From Candidatus Fukatsuia symbiotica (GTDB lineage Bacteria; Pseudomonadota; Gammaproteobacteria; Enterobacterales; Enterobacteriaceae), in assembly GCF_003122425.1 (NCBI RefSeq), contig NZ_CP021660.1:84317-148316 (forward strand): a DNA stretch of 64,000 nucleotides, given 5' to 3'. How positions within the stretch are numbered: position 1 is the first letter of the stretch; each line of letters starts with the position of its first letter. The notes under the pieces were generated by a model that was given only the letters and a program-made list of their open reading frames with translations, was not told the origin of the DNA and searched no databases. The translations under genes were made by a program, and so were the position numbers. Shown here one piece after another: positions 28,154-38,371 of the stretch.

Positions 28154-28522
28154 TCAATGTCTGTTAAAGAAAAGAAGGCGGGTATAGTTTTTATGGAGAT
28201 CATCAAAATTTTTACCCAGTGAATTTTTAAAGACAAAACCATCAAAATAGCTCAATGCATCATTATTTATTTTATCAACAAAAAGTTGGTTAAGAATGAT
28301 ATTCTCTTCCTCTTTGCTACTTTCTCTATTTTGATAAGCTAAATAGGTGATATATTTTATTTTACTAGCAATAGGTAGTGTTTCCCACACTTGTTCATTA
28401 CTTTGTTCAGAGGAAACATTTTTTATTTTAAATAAACTCACTTTATTAAATACACGGATTAGCTCTTCATTAAAGTAATTTGTTAATTTTTGGTCAATTG
28501 GGAGAGGCGTTTTTGAATACAT
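28154..28522 (-). CDS. Hypothetical protein
   Basis: 122 residues, charged, AT-rich codons, no signal peptide or membrane helix, no recognised motif (opens MYSKTPLPIDQKLTNYFNEE). It is a single gene between a resolvase stump and a long non-coding stretch. It could be real, since the frame is long for such AT-rich DNA, but no family is known to me. Confidence 0.4.
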   Translation of the reverse strand: MYSKTPLPIDQKLTNYFNEELIRVFNKVSLFKIKNVSSEQSNEQVWETLPIASKIKYITYLAYQNRESSKEEENIILNQLFVDKINNDALSYFDGFVFKNSLGKNFDDLHKNYTRLLFFNRH

Positions 28523-29313
28523 TTTTTATCCTTAAAAAATAAATTTAATTGGTAAGGGCTTCAAAGGCTACGACTGTGACGTCGATGCTGAATCGTTATC
28601 ATCGGGAAATTTATTAATCTGAATCCATTAGACATGGATACCATAGAGATAGGAAGCTCTAGCGGTCAATAGTAATTTTAATGGGGAAGGACTGTTAATA
28701 GATAAAAAAATACAAAATTATGCAAGCGGTGCAAACCAATTTTATGAAAAATGCAAGGGAATTAGTTGGAACTTAATCTTCCAGTGAGTCCCCATGGCGA
28801 TGAATACAAGAAAGAAGAAGTCATGAGATCGTTTTTTATCCACGATAGGGGCCATTTACCAGTTGGAGTGAGAGCTTAAAGTAAATTGAGCTTCACAACG
28901 TCGAAAATTATGAATGAAGACACGCACAGTGAGTAGCGCTAATTCTAGCTTTTCGATGGATTGGGCATAAATCGCAAAACTATAAATTAAGGAACGATTA
29001 TTTATATGTATTCGATAAACTAGGTATTAACTAATCTTGTACAGTGATGAACAAAATTTATTTATAATTATATTTTTTACTTGATAATTACAGAGTAAAA
29101 AACACCACTTATTTAAAATAAAAAATTATTTACAACAGGTTAAGGACAATTAATATAAAAAAATAAAAAAAGATTGTTTTTATATTACTCTGTTCGTGCC
29201 TCTTTGTTCATTTTGCTTAATCTAAAGCGTGAAAATATCGTGGGCATCTCAATTCAATTTAAAAATTTTAACTACACGGAATTTTTATATGACTTAATCA
29301 AAGGAGAGTTGCC
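28523..29313. other. AT-rich non-coding leader of the RTX-type gene
   Basis: About 790 bases with no convincing frame. The last 100 bases are very AT-rich and end with an AAGGAGAG ribosome site ten bases before the ATG at 29314; the promoter of the large gene should be here. A silenced, horizontally gained gene commonly has such a leader. Confidence 0.5.
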
Positions 29314-32300
29314 ATGCGAGATAATAATATTTTAAACGTTGTTCATTCCTCTCCTGTTGTTCAGTTATCGCCTAGAGTACGGCGATCTGCATTTAATGCC
29401 ATTGTCTCCGTAACCGGAAATACAATGCAAAAATACGGCTATAGCAGTAAGGCACGCGATATGAGTCGATATGATAAACAAAGGCAGCGTTGCGAAAAAA
29501 AAGAGCAGGCTGAGTTAGTATTTAAGATCAATTTGACATTGTGGCATCTCATTTCCGATCTCCTCATGGATGCAGCTAAATACAAATTGACGCATGAAAT
29601 GCAACAGTCGCTAAGAACCATCAAATCTAGCGCGCGTTTTAGCCAACTCAGTCCGATTCATAAATCCTTACGAGTAAAGGTGGCAGGACTAGGTATATTA
29701 TCCACTTTTTTTGATGCCTATAAAGCGGCGTCGGCGTTCATTGCCTTGTCTACTACAACAGATGCTAAAGGAAGACAGGATCTCATGGTAAAAGGGGGGC
29801 TTCACACGGCGGCGGCACTAATAGGTACTGGAATGACGGTAGCGAGTTTAATAGGTGGTACCGCTGCCGCAGTAGGAGGGCCTGTTGGGTTAGCTCTTGT
29901 CATCGCGTTATACATAACGGCAGAAATATATGTCATTTCCCGCCAGATAGAAGTAATAGAACGCTATGTAAAAGATCTGAATATTGGGGAAAAATTTTCC
30001 ATCATTATTACTACATTCTTAGGGATGGGACTCGATGTTAGCATCGATAATCGGTTTAGATTAAATCAAATCCAAGAGCAACTCGAAAAACAACGCGATG
30101 ATCAATTAGAGAAGTACATCAATAAAAAAATGATATCTAATGATGCAATCGGCACGCTATATGTTAGTCGTCGTCAAGTGACGCAAACAAGACACTTTTA
30201 TCGTGAAGTGGTCGGCAAAGGCCCCTTCGGGCGTGAGTGTATTTTAAAAGAAGATATTCTTCAGGAAACAGACATTAACCTTGAAGCGATTAAAATATCT
30301 CATTCTTGCCCTCTTTTTATACTAGTCGGCAAGGATCTAATAAATGATAGACACCGCCACGACTCTCTAGAAGTAAGAAATAGCAAGCGTTTTTACTCTA
30401 TACCTGGGCCGCTCTTGGAGACAGATGATCATATCGATAGCCAAGTTAGTCATCGCTCGCAACATGTGGTTGCGCAAACATTTATTGGTGCACGTGAAAA
30501 GGTGGGTCAATTCGTCGATGAGCAAGGTATTTCTTTGATTACCGATCCTCACTTCCATGTTAATGATTATTACAATGTGATGGGTGATTTTAACGGCGAT
30601 GGCCAGCGTGATATTGGTTACATTTCTATGCAGGGTGCTTATTACTTGTTAGCCGATGGAAAAGGCGGCTATGGTGACCGACAAAAATTAACAGTTTCTA
30701 GAAAAAATAAACCAGGCCAGCCTGAGCGAGTTGAAGATCTCAAGATGATTTTTGAGAGTACGGTCTTTACTCTCGTAGGGAATATCAATGGTGATAAGCT
30801 CGATGACATAGTGATCATGGATGCCAGTCGCGGTATCCGTATTTTGCTGGCACAGGAAAATGGCCATTTTAAAGAAATTTTTCAAACAGTGACCTTTGCC
30901 GCCCTTTCTTATAAAAATCCTGCAATACCGGTATTGATGGACATTGATCAAGACGGCCATGCGGATTTGGTCTCATTTACGCGCGGTACGCGGCCGTCAA
31001 CAAGGAAAGGGAAAATTGACATCCATTATGGTACAGCCAGTGGTACCTTCGAGTCGGGGCGCTCGCAATCACTCGCATCGTTATACAAACTGGAAAAGCG
31101 AAGGACACTACCGGAACATTCTAGCTATACTCATAGCGTCACGGGTGACATCAATGGCGATGGCTACGGTGATATTGTCTTATTCACTGAAACAGGAGCC
31201 ATCTATACCCTCTTGGGCAGAAAAAAAGATCGGAATAATCCTTTTGAAGCGATACCAGTACAACTGCATGACGGGATAAAAAATCTACAAAGTAGCTTCA
31301 AGCGCAGACAAATACAGCTGCGAGATATCAATGGTGATGGTTGTGATGATTTGCTTGTGATTCAAAACAATGGTAGCTATAGCCTAAGCTACGGGAAACC
31401 AGAGGGTACATTTTCTGATGAGACGACAGATGAGCGACGGGGAGGGGAGCATTATCGTCCTAATATACTGGCGGTAAAGTTTCAACGACAGATCCTCGGG
31501 ATTGGCGCGGGCACGGATGGTAAACCGGCTTTGTTATCGCTCAATAAACAAGGGGAAGTCAACGCACATCCTCTTGATCCTACACCTACTAACGAGATTG
31601 TTGCCTTATTCGACTTAGGTGGAGGTAGCGATACTGTAGTCGGTCATCAGGATCAGCAAAATAGCTTCAATGTCGCAGCCGGGAGGAAACATTTTACCGG
31701 TGGGCGATATAAAGACCGTTTCTTTTTACTAGGCCAAGCTGTTCCGGAAACGCCTAGTGTGTTTAAGGGAGCTAGGGATGGAGATGATCACCCTCAAGAT
31801 AATGCTGATATTTTGATTGCTGACGCTAAACCTATGGGGGGCATCGAGGATACTACATCAATCTTAAAGAGGGTTTTGTCAAATATATTCGACAGCCCAA
31901 CAGGCCAAGTGCGCCAGATACTCTCGCTTCCTTATACTATATCGATCATGCCAAAGGACACGGTGAAACAGATGATATATTAGTAGGCAATGATAATGAC
32001 AATGAATTAAATGGTGCCGGAGGAAACGATTATATTATCGGTCATGGTGGTAATGATCGCATTACGTTGCAACAAGGGCGTGCGGAAGGGGGAGAAGGCA
32101 TAGACACCTATCATATTTTGCAACACCAGGACAGTGAACATCGGTCAATAGAATTAACAGAAACAATAGGGATGGGGGAATACAGCAATATCTTGCTGGA
32201 TTATAGGGCAGAACAAATCATTAGCATCAGTCGGAGAAATACAGATGTTTTTCTCCTATTACGCAATGATAGGACCGATAGCAACAGTCACCCTTTAATG

Positions 32301-32576
32301 ACTCATCTTAAATTACGTAATCTATACGGGCCTCGTCAAAACAATAATAAAAGAGTACTGCAACACAATTACCGGCTAGAAACCCGTGATCGATCTCCTC
32401 TCTCAGGATGGTTGGAAAATATTATCGATGATAATGACCATGATCTGAGTAAACTCATTGATACGATGTCACATTTTTCTTCTCATGCTGAAAATAATTC
32501 TCGTTTAGAAGATGTATCTTCATCGTACCGGAGTAACCCTACTTTCTTTACTACTGAAGGAAAATATGCAAAGTAA
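29314..32576 (+). pseudogene. Large FG-GAP/RTX exoprotein with one frameshift
   Basis: The first frame gives 889 residues. Residues about 160-210 form a long hydrophobic Gly/Ala-rich segment (AALIGTGMTVASLIGG) suited to membrane insertion. Five FG-GAP/VCBS-like calcium loops follow at about 422 (GDFNGDGQRD), 489 (GNINGDKLDD), 541 (DIDQDGHAD), 610 (GDINGDGYGD) and 669 (RDINGDGCDD). At the G6 run 31836-31841 the frame is lost. Moving one base gives GHRGYYINLKEGFVKYIRQP and then IDHAKGHGETDDILVGN with RTX repeats ELNGAGGNDYIIGHGGND, continuing to 32576. Together this is a roughly 1,090-residue protein of the kind exported by type I secretion, with Ca2+-binding repeats near the C-terminus. The shortened form lacks the RTX part. 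Whether the break is real must be tested. Confidence 0.75.
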
Positions 32577-32624
32577 TATTGACTTAAATTCGGAATAAGA
32601 AATTTATCAAATTCACCGGTGACA

Positions 32625-32644
32625 CCCCAATGATCATTTGGGGA
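32625..32644 (+). terminator. Stem-loop after the RTX-type gene
   Basis: CCCCAATGATCATTTGGGG forms a near-perfect stem about 50 bases after the stop. There is no strong T run, so the termination role is likely but not certain. Confidence 0.4.
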
Positions 32645-32649
32645 TCATC

Positions 32650-32920
32650 AATTCAGTGGATATTTCTGTAAGAGCTTGTTCCAAATCTTCTTAAGCGACG
32701 CTCAGACGAGGAAAAAACGCGCGAAAAAACGCAGTTTACATGGAGTAAATGAGCATTTTTTGACGAATGACTTGACCAAAACACGGGAGAGCACAAGAGA
32801 TTTAGAACAGATTCTAATAGACACCCTGTATTAGTAAACAGGCGTGTCCATTTTTTACGGCGGCTCGTACGTTGGTGTCGAGCAGAAGGAGGCACCGCGG
32901 CAGTTTAACGTTACTGAGGG
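32650..32920. repeat. Probable insertion-sequence-derived repeat
   Basis: The stretch has a minus-strand frame rich in Arg/Ser (RRKKWTRLFTNTGCLLESVL) and segments such as TTCCTCGTCTGAGCGTCGC that resemble inter-element repeats of symbiont genomes. I cannot place it in a family, and no second copy is visible in this window. Confidence 0.3.
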
Positions 32921-33129
32921 AAAGAGTATGGGCAACAGAGATCACCTACGTTTGGATTGGACCCATGAAGGCGGGTGCATTTAGGGCAATTTACGCTCAA
33001 TTTTCTTTTCTTTCTTGAACCAATGTGTTAAACGGTAAAATAATTTTGTCTTTTTATCTTTTTCGGCTTTTTCGGCTATTAATACCTTGTCCCTTAACTC
33101 TCGCTTTCTCGCTCTGCTTTGTCTGTTGC

Positions 33130-33840
33130 TCATAATGACGCTCTCCTACTCTCCATAAACTGTATCCTAGGACGGATAAACTCTTGCGGAATATAGCGAT
33201 CAAAACCAGTTTTATTGCAGAATTTTTTAAATTCAGGCAACGAATTAACATCCGACTTTCTGTACATGGTTTGCAGATGATTTTCTATCGTTCGGTTAGA
33301 ACGACTTAATTTTTTCCCTATCTCTTTGGCGCTTAAAGACTGCAATACGTGAAAGACAATTTTAAGCTCAAAAGTTGTAAACAGATCGCTTGGCGGCTCT
33401 AATGCTAGTACCGAAGGGGTGAGCTTATCTACATACTGCGGCATAGAAATGAAATCCATTTTTTTTCCATAAAAAACAGTTCCTACACACTCATTTTTTT
33501 CATCATACAGGGGAAATTTTTCGTAAAGATAAGGTTCCAGTTTTTGTTCTCGGCCAAAAAAATGTGTTTTAATAAGAGTAACTCTTTGCCCGCTCTTGAT
33601 TGTTTCTTGATCTTGTTTTTTCAACTCTGAGGCAAATTCTGCCAAGGGTGTGGGAAGTTGCTCATCGCGTTTTCCCTCAATTTTAAATCGGGCAGGGATA
33701 TTTAAAAATTCACGAAAAGCACGATTAGTATAAATAAACCGCGATTCACAATCTTTTATTCCCCAAATATCATCACTGCGTTCCATAATGGAAACAAGAG
33801 GGAACGATTTTAACGAAGCTTTAACTTTAACATTATTCAT
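33130..33840 (-). CDS. PAS-domain LuxR-type regulator (LuxR solo)
   Basis: About 236 residues. The N-terminal part (SIMERSDDIWGIKDCESRFI, TNRAFREFLNIPARF, then YDEKNECVGTVFYGKKMDF) is a PAS sensor domain, not an AHL-binding domain. The C-terminus, FELKIVFHVLQSLSAKEIGK and KLSRSNRTIENHLQTMYRK, is the LuxR/GerE helix-turn-helix with its SAKEI-KLxxSxRTIExHL recognition helix. Proteins of this layout are abundant in Photorhabdus and related insect-associated bacteria and respond to unknown, possibly host-derived, signals. An earlier ATG at 33861 would add seven residues. It is transcribed away from the luxR gene 650 bases to the right. Confidence 0.8.
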   Translation of the reverse strand: MNNVKVKASLKSFPLVSIMERSDDIWGIKDCESRFIYTNRAFREFLNIPARFKIEGKRDEQLPTPLAEFASELKKQDQETIKSGQRVTLIKTHFFGREQKLEPYLYEKFPLYDEKNECVGTVFYGKKMDFISMPQYVDKLTPSVLALEPPSDLFTTFELKIVFHVLQSLSAKEIGKKLSRSNRTIENHLQTMYRKSDVNSLPEFKKFCNKTGFDRYIPQEFIRPRIQFMESRRASL

Positions 33841-33861
33841 AAAACAATAAACCCCATTCAA

Positions 33862-34515
33862 ATTTATTCTTATTATGTATTTAAATTCTGTTTTTTCTGA
33901 TAATTTATGCTAGAAGATTAAATTTTTGATATAAAATTAATGGGTGAGACAGTGCTATTCTAGGTATTAATTTAGCTACGGTATTCATAATAATTCCTTA
34001 TCTGGTAGACTGGACACAACCCATCCTACAGTTCCATCAATGGGTTGTTACCCACACAAGGAAAAGAAAAGCATTTCTTCTTACTAAGCAAGGCCTGCTC
34101 GATGATTACTTTTTCAGCAGCTCAAAAAACATTCTATTATTATACGATTCGCATAAATACAGATCACGCGAAAATTCTGTTAGGGCAATCGACTATGGTA
34201 AAACAATGCGACTCCCCTGATCACCAATCAGTTTTCCCTGGTGCTGGTCAATTGGCAATTCGATCCAAAAAGAGATTAGGCTTATTATTATTTTCTTTTA
34301 TGTGTTAACTGTACATTTTTTTATAAAAAAATGATAGTTAGACTTAGGTATAGTTTGATACTATACCTTTATTTGCAAATGGACATGGTAAAAGTATAAC
34401 TCTTTGATAAATAAATTTAATTTTTAATATCTCCCTCTAGGGAATGGGTGTATATTTCAATTAATTATCTTTAAATGTTAACAATACCATTATATTTTTA
34501 CCTTGGAGCCGTTGG
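33862..34515. other. Divergent intergenic region between two regulators
   Basis: About 650 AT-rich bases. An 87-codon frame at 34045 lacks any protein-like pattern. The palindrome at 34346 is the only clear signal. Promoters for both the PAS-LuxR gene and luxR should be here. Confidence 0.45.
34346..34368. promoter_or_regulatory. Perfect palindrome upstream of luxR, candidate operator
   Basis: AGGTATAGT / ACTATACCT arms (nine bases each, perfect) around TTGAT, 147 bases before the luxR start. Its size fits a LuxR-type dimer site and the ACTATA half is seen in some lux-box-like sites, but it does not match the usual lux box. A terminator is less likely because no T run follows. Confidence 0.45.
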
Positions 34516-35247
34516 ATGTCTGTATTATTCCCTAATCATGAAACTATCAATAGTATGATGAAACATTATTTCGATCGAGAACTAAAAGAATATGGCGATC
34601 TAAAATACGCCTATATGGTTTTAAACAAGAAAAATCCGGTAGAGGTGATAATAATTTCAAATTACCCTGATAAATGGGTAGAAATCTATAAAGAAAATAA
34701 TTATCAACATATAGATCCAGTAGTTATCACAGCCTTTAAAAGGATTTCCCCTTTTTCTTGGGATGAGAACATTGCGATTAATTCAAAGAAGCTATCAAAA
34801 ATTTTCAGTCTCTCTAAAGAGTATAATGTTATCAATGGGTATACATTTGTACTTCATGATCATAGTCATTATTTAGTTATGCTGTCCATAATGATTGATA
34901 ATTTAACGATCAGTGACACTGAAAAGAAAATTGAAAATAATAAAGATAAATTACAAATGTTACTTATTACGGCTCATGAAAAAATCACTTCCCTTTACAG
35001 GGAAATAATTCATAATGACAACCATAAAAACTCGAGTAATAAAGAAATCTTTTCTCAAAGGCAAAAGGAAATTCTATACTGGGCAAGCATGGGTAAAACT
35101 TATCAGGAAATTGCCATTATACTGAAGATAAAAACCGGTACAGTCAAGTTTCATATCGGTGGTGTTGTGAAAAAGTTAGGTGTTCTGAATGCAAAGCATG
35201 CTATAAGACTCGGTATTGAATTACAACTTATCAAATCTGTTGATTGA
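34516..35247 (+). CDS. luxR: LuxR-family acyl-homoserine-lactone receptor
   Basis: 243 residues with both domains. The AHL-binding domain keeps the invariant residues: W and Y in KWVEIYKENNYQ, D and P in HIDPVV, W in FSWDE, and G in INGYTFVLHD. The C-terminal DNA-binding domain has ILYWASMGKTYQEIAIILKI and KTGTVKFHIGGVVKKLGV. The start has TTGGAG eight bases upstream. It lies 391 bases before the synthase gene on the same strand, whereas in many enterobacteria the pair is convergent. All ligand-contact positions are present, so the receptor should sense an acyl-HSL. Confidence 0.9.
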   Translation: MSVLFPNHETINSMMKHYFDRELKEYGDLKYAYMVLNKKNPVEVIIISNYPDKWVEIYKENNYQHIDPVVITAFKRISPFSWDENIAINSKKLSKIFSLSKEYNVINGYTFVLHDHSHYLVMLSIMIDNLTISDTEKKIENNKDKLQMLLITAHEKITSLYREIIHNDNHKNSSNKEIFSQRQKEILYWASMGKTYQEIAIILKIKTGTVKFHIGGVVKKLGVLNAKHAIRLGIELQLIKSVD

Positions 35248-35638
35248 TTAAGCGCAAAAGATAATTGTTATTTATCTAATATTTATTAATTAATTGAACC
35301 TCATTCTATGTACAACTGTTAATAAAAAGATGAAAATAGCGATGTAAATATCAGTACTGATAATAATGGCAATAAACCTGAGTTCGGGATAAAAAATTGG
35401 TAACTTTTTGTTTTTAAATTCATTTAATGAAGATGTCTATTTAGTGAGCACGAAGAAATAAGTATCTGAAACTTAAAAAGACAATTTTTGTCGCTTCTTC
35501 TGGCCATGGTTCACGGATATCGTAGAAATTTCAATTAGTTAGACTTGAGCTTATCCCGCATTAGCTTAATAAGCTTGATGGTTTAAAGATTTTTTATTTA
35601 CGAAATTAACAAAAATAAAAATTTTTAGTGGGTGGAAA

Positions 35639-36271
35639 ATGTTATATTTTTTTAATGTTCACTACAGCATATTGTCCGATAAAAAATCAAAAGAATTATT
35701 TAGTCTTAGAAAAGATACATTCAAGGATCGCCTAAATTGGGCGGTAAATTGTCATTGCAATATGGAATTCGATGAGTATGATAACCATAATACTAGTTAT
35801 CTCTTAGGTGTTCATGATAACTCCATTATTTGCAGCTCTCGGTTTATAGAAATGAAACATCCGAACATGATCACAGGGACGTTCTTTTCCTATTTTAATC
35901 AAATAAATATCCCAGAAGGTAACTATATTGAATCGAGCCGGTTCTTTGTTGATAAAGCAAGAGCAAAAAGTACAAATTGTAATAGATACCCGATTAGTTT
36001 GATGTTGTTCCTAGCAATGATTAACTATTCGAAAGAATATTGCTACGATGGTATATTTACTATTGTAAGCGCCCCCATGATAAAGATATTAAGACGTTCT
36101 GGTTGGCGTATTTCAATAGCTGAACAAGGACTGTCAGAAAAAAAGGAAAAGATTTACTTAGTGCATTTACCGATCGATGATGAAAACAGGGACATATTGA
36201 TTAGTCGCATAAATGAAAATAATTCAATTACAAACAAAGAATTAAATAAATGGCCATTATCTTTTAACTAA
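35639..36271 (+). CDS. luxI: LuxI-family acyl-homoserine-lactone synthase
   Basis: 210 residues. The conserved set is complete: R, F and W in SLRKDTFKDRLNWAV, D and D/Y in FDEYDNHNTSYLLG, R in ICSSRF, and E-S-R-F in YIESSRFFVD. The enzyme makes an acyl-HSL from S-adenosylmethionine and acyl carrier protein. The start follows GGGTGGAA. No clear lux box was found in the 391 bases upstream. The chain length of the signal cannot be read. With the upstream receptor it forms a full quorum-sensing circuit on the replicon, and the frame is intact. Confidence 0.92.
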   Translation: MLYFFNVHYSILSDKKSKELFSLRKDTFKDRLNWAVNCHCNMEFDEYDNHNTSYLLGVHDNSIICSSRFIEMKHPNMITGTFFSYFNQINIPEGNYIESSRFFVDKARAKSTNCNRYPISLMLFLAMINYSKEYCYDGIFTIVSAPMIKILRRSGWRISIAEQGLSEKKEKIYLVHLPIDDENRDILISRINENNSITNKELNKWPLSFN

Positions 36272-36668
36272 CTGATATTAAACATCTTTAAGATGTTTAA
36301 GTTTAATCAGGAGTTGCTAAGCAAAAGGGTTTGAAGAGTAATGGAATGAAAAACCCCATTCAGAGATCAATTCAAATTGCCAAAATAAATGTAGTCAAAT
36401 CACATCGCAATTTTTTTCTGGCTACTCGTATTACGATTAGCCCAATCAAGTTTTTGCACTCTAATTTTTCCTCTGGGTCATCGATAATGGTAGGGACAAA
36501 TGCCGCCGCAGGTCCTTGAAGTTGTGGAAAAACTGCAAGCGACAGAATTGTGGAATCTGGCGTGTTTAATGTTTAAGGTGGGGGCAATAAAAATCCTTTT
36601 ATTTGAGTAACTTTCTGTTTTTAAAAATTAATTTAATTTTTTTTGCCCGTTTTTCTAGTAAAAAAACA
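36272..36668. other. Intergenic region before the replication gene
   Basis: About 400 AT-rich bases. A 62-codon frame at 36331 has no protein-like pattern. Iteron repeats, expected for a Rep_3 origin, were not evident here. Confidence 0.4.
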
Positions 36669-36702
36669 AAAGGTCTTTTTATTGATTTATTTCAAGACCT
36701 TT
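36669..36702. promoter_or_regulatory. Hairpin directly upstream of the rep start
   Basis: AAAGGTCTT (36669-36677) pairs perfectly with AAGACCTTT (36694-36702). The stem ends six bases before the ATG at 36708, so it would occlude the start or act as an attenuator or antisense target in copy-number control. Confidence 0.55.
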
Positions 36703-36707
36703 GTATA

Positions 36708-37516
36708 ATGAAAAGAATGAAAATGACGAACAAAGAAAATAAGGTTATAAATTTCATGGATCTAGTTTCTGTAGAAAAAAAATTGTTGTACAGTCAAACT
36801 CGATTGTTGATGGTGTTTATAAAATTACTTTAGATGAAGCAAGGCTAATAAACCTTGCAATATCAAAAATAAAGAAAAATGATTCCCTAGGGAGCCCTGT
36901 CAGAATCACTCATTCTGAATTTTCTAACACCTGGGGAATTAGAGATAATAACTTAAAAAGAAGATTGTCAGATATAGGTGATGAGTTAATTCAACGAACA
37001 ATAGATACAATATCTACTGATAAATATACGGGTAGAAAAATAAAAACACGGAGGACATGGATATCTAAGATAGAATATAATATGGATGACATAGAACAAT
37101 ATATAGAAATAACATTTTCTCCAGATATTGAAAAATTCATTTATCAATTAAAAAACAATTTCACTATGTTTGAAATAGAAAACGTTTCTAATTTTACGTC
37201 TCCATATTCTTTTAGAGTTTATGCTTGGATTTATAAATATATAAATTTTTCTTCAAATATAAAAGATGGATTGCATTTTACAGATCAAATAACAATTGAT
37301 GATTTTAAAGAAATGATTGGCATATCAAATAGTTATGAAAAATACAAATATCTTAAAAGCGGAGTTATAGAAAAAACAATAAAGGAAATTAATAAATATT
37401 CAGATTTATCCGTGATTTTAGAAGAGTTTAGAATTGGCCGTTCGGTAAAACAGATAAGATTCGTTTTTGTTAAAGAAAAAGCCACAATATTAAAATCCCT
37501 ATCTATCAAGATATAA
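36708..37516 (+). pseudogene. Rep_3-family plasmid replication initiator, frame broken at an A8 run
   Basis: The start at 36708 (others at 36717, 36723) gives a short lead to DLVSVEKK. After the A8 run (36775-36782) the frame must move one base to read IVVQSNSIVDGVYKITLDEA followed by RLINLAISKI, the classic N-terminal winged-helix of RepB/Rep_3 initiators. It then continues through WGIRDNNLKRRLSDIG and SPYSFRVYAWIYKY to the stop at 37516. The joined product is about 270 residues, normal for the family, which binds iterons to open the origin. Poly(A) tracts in AT-rich endosymbionts are known sites of transcriptional slippage that can restore frames, so the gene may still be expressed. Without it the plasmid needs another replicon. 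Confidence 0.75.
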
Positions 37517-37731
37517 CAGACCACTCCACGTCGCCGACCTTAGGAGGCAGCCTTGAAAAATGGGATCAATCAGGATGAAGAAAAACGGCGATTTGGCTTA
37601 GGTTTTGGAGTCGTTAGGTGATGAAATTGTGTTCTATTCTCTCATTATTTAATACTATTTTTGTTTTTTATTAATACTAATATGTTGTTTTTATATTCAT
37701 GTATGTTAATCTTGTTTGCAAGGAAATTTCG

Positions 37732-37914
37732 ATGAAATATAGTGAATTCCGTCGCTGGTTGATTTCTCAGGGTGTTTTGATTGAAAAGGCCAGGGGAGGA
37801 GGGAGTCACCGTAAGGTGTCGGTAAATGGCAAATCATATGTTTTTCCAGACCATGGTTCTAAAGAAATGCCTGAACCGTTGAGAAAGAAAATAATCAAGG
37901 ATTTGGGTCTTTAA
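37732..37914 (+). CDS. hicA: HicA toxin (mRNA interferase)
   Basis: 60 residues. MKYSEFRRWLISQGV, then ARGGGSHRKVSVNGKS, then VFPDHGSKEMPEPLRKKI is the standard HicA layout; the GSHxKxxxNG segment holds the catalytic His. HicA cuts mRNA until neutralised by HicB. The start at 37732 has AAGGAA upstream; a frame extension to 37699 is not needed. hicB follows 28 bases downstream. Confidence 0.93.
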   Translation: MKYSEFRRWLISQGVLIEKARGGGSHRKVSVNGKSYVFPDHGSKEMPEPLRKKIIKDLGL

Positions 37915-37942
37915 TCCCTATATTTTTCCATAGAGAGGTTCT

Positions 37943-38371
37943 ATGTTTAACTATCCAATCAGGCTAGAATATGATAAGGAAACAGCGGTTTATGTGGCTA
38001 GCTGCCGTGATCTTCCCTTGTTTAATTCGGTCGGTGACTCCGTTGATGAAGCTCTTCTCGAATCTGTAGATGGGTTGATTACAGCTATTTCTATTGAAAT
38101 TGACGAACGTCGGCCTATATCCAATGCATCCGCCGTGGAAGATGGAGAATACGTGTTAAGTTTACCCATTCTGGTCACAATGAAAGCGGCTTTACATAAT
38201 GCGATGATCGAGACGGGGACCCGCAAGGCAGATCTTGCTCGTCGACTAGGGCAAAAGGGACCGCAGATTGACCGACTTTTGGATGTAGAGCACTCATCAA
38301 AAGTTGAAACGGTAGAGTTGGCGCTGCACCAGCTAGATAGAAAGTTAGATATTGCCGTTCACGTCGTATAA
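37943..38371 (+). CDS. hicB: HicB antitoxin
   Basis: 142 residues. The N-terminal HicB fold (YPIRLEYDKETAVYVASCRD, LFNSVGDSVDEALLES) binds the toxin. The C-terminal part (KADLARRLGQKGPQIDRLLD) is a helix-turn-helix that autoregulates the operon. The gene is complete and follows hicA in the same operon. Its stop codon falls inside the 160-base sequence that is repeated in inverted orientation at 56.6 kb. Confidence 0.93.
   Translation: MFNYPIRLEYDKETAVYVASCRDLPLFNSVGDSVDEALLESVDGLITAISIEIDERRPISNASAVEDGEYVLSLPILVTMKAALHNAMIETGTRKADLARRLGQKGPQIDRLLDVEHSSKVETVELALHQLDRKLDIAVHVV

Noticed and set aside
32653..32895. Minus-strand frame of 80 codons rich in Arg and Ser as a gene
   Set aside because: Looks like a translated repeat element; kept only as a low-confidence repeat.
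34045..34308. 87-codon frame upstream of luxR
   Set aside because: No ribosome site, no protein-like motif, AT-rich regulatory region.
35248..35638. A standard lux box before luxI
   Set aside because: No 20-base symmetrical match to known lux boxes was found; only the insertion-element-like TTCGGGATAA motifs.
36331..36519. 62-codon frame between luxI and rep
   Set aside because: No motif and no start signal; composition not convincing.
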